A stretch of DNA of 64,000 bases from Methanonatronarchaeales archaeon (lineage in GTDB: Archaea > Halobacteriota > Methanonatronarchaeia > JAANXF01), in NCBI GenBank assembly GCA_018263395.1, contig JAANXF010000014.1:1-64000 (forward strand), given 5' to 3'. Every line of letters begins with the position of its first letter. Positions within the stretch are counted from its first letter, which is position 1. Below are positions 52,032 through 60,677 of the stretch, piece by piece. Both the position numbers and the translations under genes were made by a program. Under the pieces are notes generated by a model. That model was not told the DNA's origin, did no database searches, and saw only the letters and a program-made list of their open reading frames with translations.

Positions 52032-53175
52032 TTGAAAGGATTTTTTCCACAGTCTCGAGGAAAGTGTCCAGGTCGTCATCGTCGTTGTAGAGCGCGAAGC
52101 TGGCCCTGACAGTTCCCTCCTCCGCTGAGCCCTTGAGGGCCGGTATCGCACAGTGGTGACCGCTTCGTACGCAGACGGAGCCAATCCTGTCTAGCAATGA
52201 GGCCACGTCGTGAGGGTTCCACCCGTCGAGGGAGAACGAGACTACGCCCGTTGAGTTCTCAGGGCGGAAAACCTCGACTCCATCCAACCCGGAGAGACGT
52301 TCACCGGCCTCAATCCCGAGCCTCCTGGAGATTCTCCTCGCCCGCTTAACCCCGAGGTCTCGCAGGTAATCCAGGGAGGCTCCGAGTCCGATAACCCCGG
52401 GCAGGTTGGGGGTTCCGGACTCGAACCTCTGCGGCGCGGGCTCCAGGCCGTATCCTTCCGGCGTCACGGAGTGAACGCCTCCTCCGCCGAGGAGCAGGGG
52501 CTCCAGTTCCGCCGCGACCGCCTCCGTCATTGCGAGTCCCCCCGTGCCCTGCGGCCCGAGCAGGCCCTTGTGCCCGGAGAAGGCGAAGAGGTCCGCCCCG
52601 ATTTCGTCCACGTCCACGTCGAGGTGCCCGGCGGACTGGGCGCCGTCGATCAGGAACAGTGCACCGTGGTCGTGGGCGATTTCACCGATGTCTTCGACGG
52701 GCTGAACTGAGCCGTAAACGTTTGAGACCTGGGTAACGGTCACAAGTGCGGTATCGTCGTCCACGACCTCCTCGAAGTCCCCGGGCCGAAGAACCCCGCC
52801 GCGGTGCTCCACGAGACGCAGCTCGTCGGCGTGCCTCATCCACGGGACCAGGTTGGAGTGGTGCTCCAGCGTGGTGGTCACCACTGCTCCGTCGAGGGGT
52901 AGACCCCGGGCACAGGCGTTAAGGGCCTCGGTGCTGTTCTTCGTGAACACCAGGTGGTCCTCCACACCCAGGAAGCCGGATAGCTCTTCCCTGACGTTCT
53001 CGTACCGCCGGGTCACGTCCCGCGCGAGGCGATGGGAACCCCTGCCGTAGTTCCCCCCGCACTCCTCTGTAAACCGCTTCATGGCGTCCCCTGCAGAGAC
53101 GGGGGTAAGAGTGGTGGCCGCGCTGTCGAGGTACACCACCTCCTCGGTCAGAGGAAAGTCGTCAGACAGACCCAT
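52024..53175 (-). CDS. sufS: Cysteine desulfurase (SufS/class V aminotransferase)
   Basis: 383 residues from ATG 53175; the longer upstream frame overlaps mobA antisense and is rejected. YLDSAATTLTP at the N-terminus, FSGHKGLLGPQGTGGL with the PLP Lys, and CVRSGHHCAIPAL with the sulfur-accepting Cys place it in the SufS/CsdA group. It supplies sulfane sulfur, here adjacent to molybdenum cofactor genes, where sulfur is also needed. Overlaps gfcR convergently by eight bases. Confidence 0.9.
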   Translation of the reverse strand: MGLSDDFPLTEEVVYLDSAATTLTPVSAGDAMKRFTEECGGNYGRGSHRLARDVTRRYENVREELSGFLGVEDHLVFTKNSTEALNACARGLPLDGAVVTTTLEHHSNLVPWMRHADELRLVEHRGGVLRPGDFEEVVDDDTALVTVTQVSNVYGSVQPVEDIGEIAHDHGALFLIDGAQSAGHLDVDVDEIGADLFAFSGHKGLLGPQGTGGLAMTEAVAAELEPLLLGGGGVHSVTPEGYGLEPAPQRFESGTPNLPGVIGLGASLDYLRDLGVKRARRISRRLGIEAGERLSGLDGVEVFRPENSTGVVSFSLDGWNPHDVASLLDRIGSVCVRSGHHCAIPALKGSAEEGTVRASFALYNDDDDLDTFLETVEKILSIT

Positions 53176-53212
53176 CGCCACAGATATGGTTAGGAGCCAC
53201 AAAATATGTTCG

Positions 53213-53818
53213 ATGCGGTCCGGGGTCGTGCTGGCCGGGGGTGCAAGCACGCGGTTCAGCGATGGAGACAAGTCACTGGCCGCCCTCGCTGGCAGACCTC
53301 TGGTACAGCACGTCGTCGACTCTCTGGGAGCTGCGGTGGACGAGCTGGTCGTCGTGGGCAGAAGCGAAGACCAGGCGGAGAGACTGAACTTCCTCGACGC
53401 GGACATCGCCGTCGACGAGGTGAAGGGTTTCGGACCGGTAGCCGGTATCCAGGCCGGTTTCTCCTGGGCCTCGGGAGACGTCTGCTTCCTGGCCGCGTGT
53501 GACACGCCGCTCATAAGGAGCCGCCTCGTCGAGCTGCTGTTCGAAATGGCGGAGGGATTCAGGGGAGCGGTGCCCTCCAACTCCCACCTTGAGCCCCTGA
53601 CCGCCGTCTACCGGAGGAGGCCCACGGTGGAGGCGGCGGAGGCGGCGATTGAGCGGGGCGACAGCAAGATAATCGAGCTGTACGGAGATATCGGCCCCAT
53701 ACGCCTCGTCCCGAAGGAGGACCTCCGGGGAGCAGACCCGGACCTGAGCTCCTTCCTGAACGTGAACACCGTGGAGGACCTGGAGGCTGCGGGGAGGAGG
53801 CTGGAGGAGCTGATTTGA
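53213..53818 (+). CDS. mobA: Molybdenum cofactor guanylyltransferase MobA
   Basis: 201 residues from ATG 53213. The nucleotidyltransferase loop is VVLAGGASTRFSDGDKSLAAL, with FLAACDTPLI as the metal-binding motif and the C-terminal FLNVNTVEDLEAA. It attaches GMP to molybdopterin. AT-rich AAAATATG lies directly upstream. TTG-coupled to moaE. Confidence 0.92.
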   Translation: MRSGVVLAGGASTRFSDGDKSLAALAGRPLVQHVVDSLGAAVDELVVVGRSEDQAERLNFLDADIAVDEVKGFGPVAGIQAGFSWASGDVCFLAACDTPLIRSRLVELLFEMAEGFRGAVPSNSHLEPLTAVYRRRPTVEAAEAAIERGDSKIIELYGDIGPIRLVPKEDLRGADPDLSSFLNVNTVEDLEAAGRRLEELI

Positions 53819-54213
53819 CGCTCGAGGACCTTGTGGAGGAGGTTAGGGGCCACCCGGAGTTCACGGAGAGCGGAGCTATCGTCACCTTCACGGGCGTGGT
53901 GAGGAGCAGCACGGGTGACCGGGAGGTGGACCACCTGGAATTCGAGAGCTACGAGGAGGTCTCGGAGAGCGAGCTGCGGAGGCTGGAGGAGGAGCTTCGG
54001 AACCGGGACGGCGTCGTGGACGTCAGGATGCACCACAGGACCGGGCGAATCGACGTCGGGGAGGACATCGTTCACATAGTCGTCGCGTCGGGCCACAGGG
54101 ATAGAGGATTCGAGGTTTGCCGCGAGGCCATCGACCGTCTGAAGCGTGAGGTGTCCCTCTGGAAGAAGGAGGTCACGAAGGACGGCGAGCGCTGGATGCA
54201 CGACCACGCGTAG
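53815..54213 (+). CDS. moaE: Molybdopterin synthase large subunit MoaE
   Basis: 132 residues from TTG 53815, overlapping the mobA stop by four bases. GAIVTFTGVVRS and the catalytic KKEVTKDGERWM lysines define MoaE; HRTGRIDVGEDIVHIVV and GFEVCREAIDRLK are typical. It converts precursor Z to molybdopterin with MoaD, which is not in this window. Implies molybdoenzymes in the organism. Confidence 0.93.
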   Translation: MTLEDLVEEVRGHPEFTESGAIVTFTGVVRSSTGDREVDHLEFESYEEVSESELRRLEEELRNRDGVVDVRMHHRTGRIDVGEDIVHIVVASGHRDRGFEVCREAIDRLKREVSLWKKEVTKDGERWMHDHA

Positions 54214-54318
54214 TTACGTCGGGCCGGGGGAGCCCCCCTCGGGCCACTGCATCCGGGCCTGCAGCTAACCACGGCGGGTGTACAAAAGTTTAACTGTCCG
54301 TGGGGCCCTGGGTTACAC

Positions 54319-54666
54319 ATGGATATCGATAACTCCACGAGGCTCTACGGGGGCAGCATAGCGGTCATCTCGGGAGGCTACTCCGCGTACCTCTCCGCGG
54401 GAGTGGGCGGTGTGGCGTCTACATCTATGCTGCTCCTCGGAATCGTCGTCCTCGTCCACGGGCTCGCAGTCCTATCCGGGTACGGAGGGCCCGGGGGCCT
54501 CAGCGGGCCTCTCATGATGCTCTGGGGCGTGCTTATGCTCTCGATTCAGGCGGCGGCGCTCGCCATGCCCATGTCCGTCGCAATGACTCTCGCTCCAGGA
54601 ATGGTCACGATGGGGGTACTCATGCTGGTCAGCGGTTATATCATGACCGCCAGCACCGGCACGTAG
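54319..54666 (+). CDS. Small four-helix membrane protein
   Basis: 115 residues, almost entirely hydrophobic, Gly/Met/Ala-rich with about four transmembrane helices. No recognised family. TTTAACTG at 54289-54296 is a likely TATA box about 27 bases before the ATG, consistent with a leaderless transcript. Isolated between moaE and the Trk genes. Confidence 0.65.
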   Translation: MDIDNSTRLYGGSIAVISGGYSAYLSAGVGGVASTSMLLLGIVVLVHGLAVLSGYGGPGGLSGPLMMLWGVLMLSIQAAALAMPMSVAMTLAPGMVTMGVLMLVSGYIMTASTGT

Positions 54667-54785
54667 CCAAAATTCGCACACCCGGTATCGGTCCTCTGCT
54701 CGGCATCGCCGGACGTGTACCCAGGGGTGGACGGCCTCACGACGCGGCGCAGGGGTCGATAGTCACGTGCGCCTCCGCGGTTCGG

Positions 54786-54986
54786 TTAACGCGTACCTCT
54801 GTAGAGGACGTAAGAAAAAAAGAAAACCACGTATCCGGCGGTTATCCCGAGGGTTAGAGGGGTCCTTCCTGAGGCGGCGATCAGGGCTACAACGGCAGGA
54901 CCGGCGAGCAGGAGCAGACCGAAAACAGGGTCTTCCGGACCAAATTCGAGGAACGTGCCGATTGGCGGGAATCGGCCCGGATTCAT
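54786..54986 (-). CDS. Small membrane protein coupled to TrkH
   Basis: 66 residues from ATG 54986, which overlaps the trkH stop (ATGA). It has two predicted membrane helices (VFGLLLLAGPAVVALIAA and LGITAGYVVFFFSYVLY). Translational coupling suggests a role with the potassium transporter, perhaps a small accessory subunit; this is inference. No family recognised. Confidence 0.6.
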   Translation of the reverse strand: MNPGRFPPIGTFLEFGPEDPVFGLLLLAGPAVVALIAASGRTPLTLGITAGYVVFFFSYVLYRGTR

Positions 54987-56533
54987 CGGTACATCCCCCC
55001 GCGAACGAGGATCGCCCGCAGAGTGACCAGGACGGGGACGATCTCCAGCCGGCCGATCCACATGTTGAACAGGAACATTGCCTTTCCGGGCCGGGGGAGA
55101 GAATCGGGGCCGGTTATGCCCGTCGAGAGCCCCACGTTGCCCTGGGCACTCGCCACCTCGAATATCACGTTCTGGAGTGTGTACCCGCCCGGGGGGAGCA
55201 CGAGCAGCAGCACGAATATCCCCGCACCCAGGAAAACGAACCAGAGGAACCCGATTATGGCCGCCTCCTCGAACTCTCGAGCCGCCGCCTCCTCACCGAG
55301 ACGACGGCCGTTAATTTTAACTCTGCGGACCGCAGTAGCGGGGTAAAAGACGTCGGAGACGCGGTGCTGTACCCCCTTCATAAGGGTGGCGACGCGGATG
55401 AGCTTTATTCCGCCCGCAGTAGATCCGGCAGCCGCGCCGATAACCATCCCCAGCACCATCGTGAGCTGGGCGTGTGCTGGCCACTGCCCCAGTGCGACGT
55501 TGGTCGCGTCGACTGCGGTCTGAAACCCCGTGCAGGTCGCCGCCGAGACGAACTGGAATACGCCGTACCGGAGGACCCCGGAAGCCGATTCGTAGGTTCC
55601 GCTCGAGTACAGGAACCCGCAGAGCACGAGGGCCCCCGTGCCAACGTGTACAATTACCCACCGCGTCTGGAGGTCTGTATAGAGGTTCTTAAGGTCGCCC
55701 CTGAGGATGAGGTAGTGGATGGGAAACGCTATGCTTCCGAGGAGCATGACCGGTATCAGTGCGAGCTCGATGGCTGCGCTGTCGTACGCCGCGATGGAGC
55801 CGTCAGTGACGGAAAAACCGCCCGTCGCAAGCCCCGTCATGCCGTGATTGATCGCGTCCCAGATCGGCATACCGACGGTCCACAGCAGCAGAATCGACAC
55901 GAAGGTGAACAGGATGAAAATCCACCAGATCGTCCTGACGGTCGAGACAATGCTCGGGTGTATCTTCTCGGACCGCGCCTCGCTCTCGTAGAGGGTCAGG
56001 GAGCCGCTTCCTGGACGCGCCAGGATGGCCGTCGTGAGTACGATTACGCCGACGCCCCCGACCCATTCGCTCAGCGTTCTCCACCACTGCAGCGTCCGGG
56101 GTAGCGCCTCCTCGTTGCCGGTCATCGTTAGCCCCGTTCCGGTGAATCCGCTCATGCTCTCAAACAGCGCATTGAGAGGGTCCGTGAACGCCGCGAGTGT
56201 CGCTGTCTGGGCGGGGGTGTGCATGGCGGCCGGGGATAGTTCGACCATCCACGCGACGAGTAGAAATGGGAGGGAACCGAAGGCGGCGATGCATAACCAG
56301 CCCGATGCGGCTATCATCATGCCGTGGAGCTTCCCGGGGTCTGAGGCGTCCCGAAACGCCGACGTCAGGATGCGGCCCAGGGCGAGAGGAATCGCCCCGG
56401 AAACGACCAGTGCGGGAACAGCGTAGTACTCCCCCCACGCGACGGGAACTATGAGTGATACAAACACCAGGCCCGCCAGCGCCTGGAGCATCCGACCCAG
56501 GTCCCGTCCGATCGTCTCTCCCGTGCCTTTCAC
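54983..56533 (-). CDS. trkH: Trk potassium transporter membrane subunit TrkH
   Basis: 516 residues with about 10-12 membrane helices and four pore-loop repeats, each with its filter glycine: SMSGFTGTGLT, HGMTGLATGGFSV, SAATCTGFQT and ASAQGNVGLSTG. It is the ion-conducting subunit for K+ uptake and works with the RCK protein encoded 108 bases upstream. High K+ demand fits an acidic proteome. Confidence 0.94.
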   Translation of the reverse strand: MKGTGETIGRDLGRMLQALAGLVFVSLIVPVAWGEYYAVPALVVSGAIPLALGRILTSAFRDASDPGKLHGMMIAASGWLCIAAFGSLPFLLVAWMVELSPAAMHTPAQTATLAAFTDPLNALFESMSGFTGTGLTMTGNEEALPRTLQWWRTLSEWVGGVGVIVLTTAILARPGSGSLTLYESEARSEKIHPSIVSTVRTIWWIFILFTFVSILLLWTVGMPIWDAINHGMTGLATGGFSVTDGSIAAYDSAAIELALIPVMLLGSIAFPIHYLILRGDLKNLYTDLQTRWVIVHVGTGALVLCGFLYSSGTYESASGVLRYGVFQFVSAATCTGFQTAVDATNVALGQWPAHAQLTMVLGMVIGAAAGSTAGGIKLIRVATLMKGVQHRVSDVFYPATAVRRVKINGRRLGEEAAAREFEEAAIIGFLWFVFLGAGIFVLLLVLPPGGYTLQNVIFEVASAQGNVGLSTGITGPDSLPRPGKAMFLFNMWIGRLEIVPVLVTLRAILVRGGMYR

Positions 56534-56641
56534 GTGTACCTCCCTCCTCTCACTGTATCCTCCCCTTTCTACGTGAATCGGCGCTTCAGGTCGGTACGGC
56601 CCCTTCTGGGTAGACAGCGATGGCGGGGCTCTGCCTCATCG

Positions 56642-57328
56642 TCATTTCGGCCTGTCCTCGTGGTGGCCGAACACGTCGGTGAGCTGCGGATCTGCCCCGA
56701 ACCCCGAGTACACCGTCAGGAGGTCGCCGGCCTCGATTCTCGTGTCGCCCCGTGGGGTTAACGGCGCTTTACCCTCCTCGCGATCTACAGCTACGATCAG
56801 GACGTCTTCGGGAATCATTCCCTTCTCCGCCGCATCGGTAAGGGTCTTCCCCGCAATCGGGGCGTTCTCGTTAACGGAAATCTCGAACACCTCGGCCTCC
56901 TCGCCAATCCGCATGTAATCGACTATTGCGGGGCGTGCCACCGACCGGTACAGGTATTCGGCTATGAGTCGCTGGGGATTCTCCATCGCGTTTACGCCGA
57001 TGTGCCTGAACAGCCCGATGTGCTCCGGGTTGTGGACGACGGAGACGACCGTGGGAATACCTATCTCCTTGGAGAGCAGGCAGATCATGATGTTCGCCGC
57101 GTCCCGGTCCGTCGTCGATATGATCGCGTCGGCCTTTTCTGCACCCCCGTCAATGAGCGTCTCCTTCGTCGTCGCGTCCGCGTTAAGCACGAGGCAGTCG
57201 TACTCCCCTGCGACCCTGTCTGCCTTTTCTTTCTCACTCTCTATAACGACGACCTCGTTTCCCGACCTGGTGGCGATGTCGATGAGTGGCCAGCCTATGT
57301 CCCCGGCCCCGACTATTATGATGTACAT
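56642..57328 (-). CDS. trkA: Trk potassium uptake regulatory subunit TrkA
   Basis: 228 residues: an RCK_N domain with YIIIVGAGDIGWPLIDIA (NAD-binding GxGxxG), acidic VVVIESEKEK end of strand 2, and a C-terminal RCK_C domain (EISVNENAPIAGKTL to LLTVYSGF). It gates TrkH in response to nucleotides. Confidence 0.94.
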   Translation of the reverse strand: MYIIIVGAGDIGWPLIDIATRSGNEVVVIESEKEKADRVAGEYDCLVLNADATTKETLIDGGAEKADAIISTTDRDAANIMICLLSKEIGIPTVVSVVHNPEHIGLFRHIGVNAMENPQRLIAEYLYRSVARPAIVDYMRIGEEAEVFEISVNENAPIAGKTLTDAAEKGMIPEDVLIVAVDREEGKAPLTPRGDTRIEAGDLLTVYSGFGADPQLTDVFGHHEDRPK

Positions 57329-57685
57329 CTGATTCGGTCACCCTCCGTAACGTCCAAAGACTCCAGTGATCCGCCCAAATCATTTTAAGAGAGGACATAT
57401 CAACCTGTCCATGTCTCCCCTACCGGCGAGGGTCACGGCTTTCCCCCTGTTCCCGGCCTTTGAACCCGGGCCCCGTATCGAGGGGGGGGGCTCACCGCCC
57501 GGGGGCGGCTGTGCGGGGCGGGTACGTGTCCCTCCCCTCCCCGCGACCGTTGACACGCTCTTTCTTTATACGAGTACTCGGGGCCGGCCTCGGCTCCTCC
57601 GGGTGCCGGCTCAGGCGGAGTTCCTTTAAGCGTAATTTTCACGTCCGGCCAAGAACCATTAGCCCCGGAACAGAAGAGTACCCGG
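57329..57685. other. Divergent intergenic region trkA / ccsA-like
   Basis: Minus-strand TCTTAAAATGA at 57382-57392 is a likely trkA TATA box. Plus-strand CCTTTAAGCG at 57624-57633 is a likely TATA box for the CcsA-like gene. The middle is GC-rich with a G9 run near 57482 and shows no coding frame. Confidence 0.5.
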
Positions 57686-58609
57686 ATGGGTTACGGGGAG
57701 TACACGGAGGCTGCGGAGACCCTCTCTTCCATCGGTGAGCCCCTCTTCGCGTTTATCGCGGTCATGGCGCTCTCGGTGCTGGTGACTTCCATCCTCTCGC
57801 TTCGGCGCGAAGACGCTCGCCCCGTCGCGAGGAGGTTACAGCTCGTGACCCTACTGTCGCTCTTCGCGGCGTTCCTGCTCGTCATCAGGCTCCACCTGGC
57901 CATCAACACGCTCGAAATAGGGTTCTCCCACCAGGATTCGTTCAGGTTCGCGGTGGCCCCGTGGACTGAGTCAGAGAAACCCCTCTTCTGGGCACTCCTC
58001 CTCGGGGCGTTCACTTTCTCCCTGTGGCGCAGGGAGGACAGGGTCGCATCCCTGACCTCGACATTCTTCGCGGTGATGGTCCTCCTGATGGTTCTGATAG
58101 ACCCGCCGTTCCCGAAGCCCCTCCCCACGCTGCAGGCCGCAATCGAGGCCTGGTACGGCGGCGGGAACAGGTTCGCCCTCTACGGACAACTCAGGGGCCT
58201 GAGCGAATTCTACGGCTCCAGCTACATGTGGCTGCACCCACCGACGCTGTTCCTCGCCTACACGGCGCTGGTCGTGACGCTCGCCGGCAGCGTGATGATG
58301 CTCCTCGGCAGTGACGGCTGGAACCCTACCTACGCCTACTCCGCCGCGGGGTACATCGCACTCACCGGTGGCCTGCTGCTGGGGTACCCCTGGGCAGTGG
58401 ACGCCTGGGGCGACCAGGCGTGGTGGTGGGACCCAAAAATCGGTGGCTCCCTGATGATGTGGACCCTCTACACCGCCTACCTGCACCTCGGCCTCTACCA
58501 CAGGGAGTACAGGAGGTGGACCGGCGTGATGGGTGCAATCTGCTTCGCAGGTCTCCTCTTCACCTACCTGTTGACGTACCTCGTCGAGGGGGTTCACACC
58601 GTTGCTTGA
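57686..58609 (+). CDS. CcmF/CcsA-like heme-handling membrane protein
   Basis: 307 residues with about eight to nine membrane helices. The heme-binding WWD signature is WGDQAWWWDPKIGGSLMMW (about residues 240-258), and conserved His residues are present in WLHPPTLFLAY and YLHLGLYH. It belongs to the CcmC/CcmF/CcsA heme-lyase superfamily that attaches heme to apocytochrome c. It overlaps the next gene by eight bases; the two together look like a split CcmF. Confidence 0.85.
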   Translation: MGYGEYTEAAETLSSIGEPLFAFIAVMALSVLVTSILSLRREDARPVARRLQLVTLLSLFAAFLLVIRLHLAINTLEIGFSHQDSFRFAVAPWTESEKPLFWALLLGAFTFSLWRREDRVASLTSTFFAVMVLLMVLIDPPFPKPLPTLQAAIEAWYGGGNRFALYGQLRGLSEFYGSSYMWLHPPTLFLAYTALVVTLAGSVMMLLGSDGWNPTYAYSAAGYIALTGGLLLGYPWAVDAWGDQAWWWDPKIGGSLMMWTLYTAYLHLGLYHREYRRWTGVMGAICFAGLLFTYLLTYLVEGVHTVA

Positions 58610-59213
58610 CAAGAAATCGCTGATAATCTACACCTCTCTCGTCCTGCTTGTGATAGGCGCCGTATCGATTTACGGGATCTACCTCTACCAGGAGAACCAG
58701 TCCAGGAGCGCGGACTGGACCTCGACACAGGAGTACCTGGAGTACGTGGACTACATGAACCTGGCCGCCACCCCCCCGGTAGCCGCCGTAATGGTCCTTC
58801 TGACGGTATGTATCCCCCGCAGGCTCCTGAACGTGAGAAACCTCGTCACGGTCGCAGGGGCGATAATCGTCCTCTCCGCAGCCGCAGCGGTGCCGCTGAA
58901 CCTCGTCGCGGGCCTCACGCTGCTGCTGTCCGCCACGGCCGGCGTACAGTCCATCTCCCTCGTGGAAACGCTCCGGGGCTCAGAGATGGATTACCGGAAG
59001 AAGGGACACGTCGCCCACGTCGGTTCGGCGCTCCTCCACCTGGGCGTAGTGCTCCTGCTACTGGACCTCACCTCCGTTCCGAAGCACCACGAAGCCCACC
59101 TGACGCTCTTCTGGGCCTCCACCGCGTTTTTCATGGCGGGGATGGTGCTCTCGTTCTTCCCGGCCGTCGGGAACGTTTTTTACCGGGAGAATCGAATAAA
59201 TCCGCAACCGTAA
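58602..59213 (+). CDS. Second half of a split CcmF-like system
   Basis: 203 residues from TTG 58602, with a Shine-Dalgarno-like GAGGGGG upstream. About five membrane helices. GHVAHVGSALLHLGVVLLLL matches the C-terminal CcmF motif with its His pair, in line with partnership with the WWD protein before it. No periplasmic thioredoxin or CcmE gene is seen next to it in the window. Confidence 0.7.
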   Translation: MLDKKSLIIYTSLVLLVIGAVSIYGIYLYQENQSRSADWTSTQEYLEYVDYMNLAATPPVAAVMVLLTVCIPRRLLNVRNLVTVAGAIIVLSAAAAVPLNLVAGLTLLLSATAGVQSISLVETLRGSEMDYRKKGHVAHVGSALLHLGVVLLLLDLTSVPKHHEAHLTLFWASTAFFMAGMVLSFFPAVGNVFYRENRINPQP

Positions 59214-59215
59214 AC

Positions 59216-59908
59216 ATGAAGGCGTTTATCCTCGCTGGAGGGAGGGGCAGGAGGCTCAGGCCGCTCACGGACGAGGTACCGAAGCCGCTGGTCGAGGTGG
59301 ACGGTAAGCCGCTCCTGCACTACCAGCTGGAGCTCCTCGAGGGCTACGGCGTGGACGAGGCGGTGCTCCTCACCGGCTGGCTCTCCGACGTCGTGGAGGA
59401 CAGGATGGGGAGTCGCTTCAACTCGATCAGGCTGCGGTACAGCCGGGAGGACGGCGGGGACAGGCTGGGAACCGCCGGAGCCCTGAAGAACGCCTCCGGG
59501 TACGCCGACGAGAGATTCATCCTGCTGAACGGGGACGTCCTGACCGACGTTGACCTCTCTGAGATGTGGGCCCTGCACGACGCGGAGGGGGGACTGGTCA
59601 CCATCGCGACCGTGAACCTGCCCAGCCCCTACGGCGTACTGGACTGCGAGGACTCCCTCGTCAGGCGGTTCAGGGAGAAGCCGGAACTGCCGTACCGGAT
59701 AAACGCCGGAATCTACGTCCTCGAACCGGAGGTCGTCGAGCACGCCCCTGAGAGGGGAAGCCTGGAGCGCGACGTGTTACCCCCCCTCGTTGCGGAGGGC
59801 CGGGTATACAGCTTCCACGCCCGGGACGCCCTGTGGAAGGACGTCGGAACCCACAAGGACCTTGACAGGGCGGAGGACCTCGTAGATGGGCTGGAGGTCC
59901 CGGGGTAA
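59216..59908 (+). CDS. NDP-sugar pyrophosphorylase (nucleotidyltransferase)
   Basis: 230 residues from ATG 59216. The signature is FILAGGRGRRLRPLTDEVPKPLVEV, with FILLNGDVLTDVDL (metal Asp) and INAGIYVLEPEV. The short length fits glucose/mannose-1-phosphate nucleotidyltransferases without a C-terminal beta-helix. It provides activated sugars, possibly for the envelope glycan genes at 18676-27028. AATAAAT just upstream may be its TATA box. Confidence 0.88.
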   Translation: MKAFILAGGRGRRLRPLTDEVPKPLVEVDGKPLLHYQLELLEGYGVDEAVLLTGWLSDVVEDRMGSRFNSIRLRYSREDGGDRLGTAGALKNASGYADERFILLNGDVLTDVDLSEMWALHDAEGGLVTIATVNLPSPYGVLDCEDSLVRRFREKPELPYRINAGIYVLEPEVVEHAPERGSLERDVLPPLVAEGRVYSFHARDALWKDVGTHKDLDRAEDLVDGLEVPG

Positions 59909-60280
59909 CGACGACCGACGGGCGGGTCGTAAAGTGAACCCTGAAGGTGTCGAGTGATTTTCCTCCGGTAGATTGTCCGCCCCGGGCTCCAGAGATACGG
60001 GATTTCTCACCCGGTTTTGAAGCCAGAGGAGCTTTTCCTGGGAGAGCGCTGGTCTCCCGTCACTGACGATAACCACTGTAGCGCCGTGTCGAGGTGGCCC
60101 CTTCGGAACCAGTTTCGACGCACCTTTCAGGCCGACACGCGGTCCCCCGGGCAGGTGGCCAGGGTGACCCCGGCACGGGCGAGAGCGGCCCCGGGGGTGT
60201 AGAACGGGGCGCGTAACCACGTAAACGCTTTTTGAACCCCCGCTCACGGGGGAAAGACGTCGCCGACGCAGGGCCTCCCC
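59909..60280. other. Intergenic region between convergent genes
   Basis: 372 bases, GC-rich. An antisense open frame here continues over the pyrophosphorylase gene and is not protein-like. One clear hairpin is TGGTTCC/GGGGCCA on the minus strand near 60090-60110. A stable RNA is possible but could not be identified. Confidence 0.35.
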
Positions 60281-60541
60281 CTAGGGACCCATGAAGTGGT
60301 GGTAGTACTCGTCCACCTCGTCGAACTCGCCCCTATCGACGGCCGCCTCCACGGCCATTGCGTGCCAGCACCGGTCTGCGGACGGGTTGGACGAGGATAC
60401 GTTGAAGAAGTAGTCCGGACAGGTGCAGAAGCTGCCCTCCACCACGTACTCCTCGTCCCCGATCACGACCCAGAGGTCGAGGTACCGCTTGACCCTCCCC
60501 TCCCTGGTTCCGCGGAGGGCCTGGATGGCCCTTTCGCCCAT
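60281..60541 (-). CDS. SWIM zinc-finger protein
   Basis: 86 residues. A SWIM motif CxCx(n)CxH is visible: SFCTCPDYFFN, then SADRCWHAMAVEAA. SWIM domains bind DNA or protein and are often fused to larger proteins; this one is free-standing. Function unknown. It lies 136 bases from lonB in the same direction. Confidence 0.8.
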   Translation of the reverse strand: MGERAIQALRGTREGRVKRYLDLWVVIGDEEYVVEGSFCTCPDYFFNVSSSNPSADRCWHAMAVEAAVDRGEFDEVDEYYHHFMGP

Positions 60542-60677
60542 GTGACTGAATCTACCCGAACGGTGTTAACGGTAATCTAACACTTTTCGACTCTTCAAAG
60601 GACTGAATCGTCGCCCGTCCCCCGGTCCGTATCTGTCGGGGCATCCCCCTGGCACCCGCCGGCGGCTGGTGGGGGTA

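Noticed and set aside
59777-60247. 156-codon minus-strand open frame
   Set aside because: Half of it is antisense to the NDP-sugar pyrophosphorylase and the sequence is low-complexity Arg/Pro/Gly.
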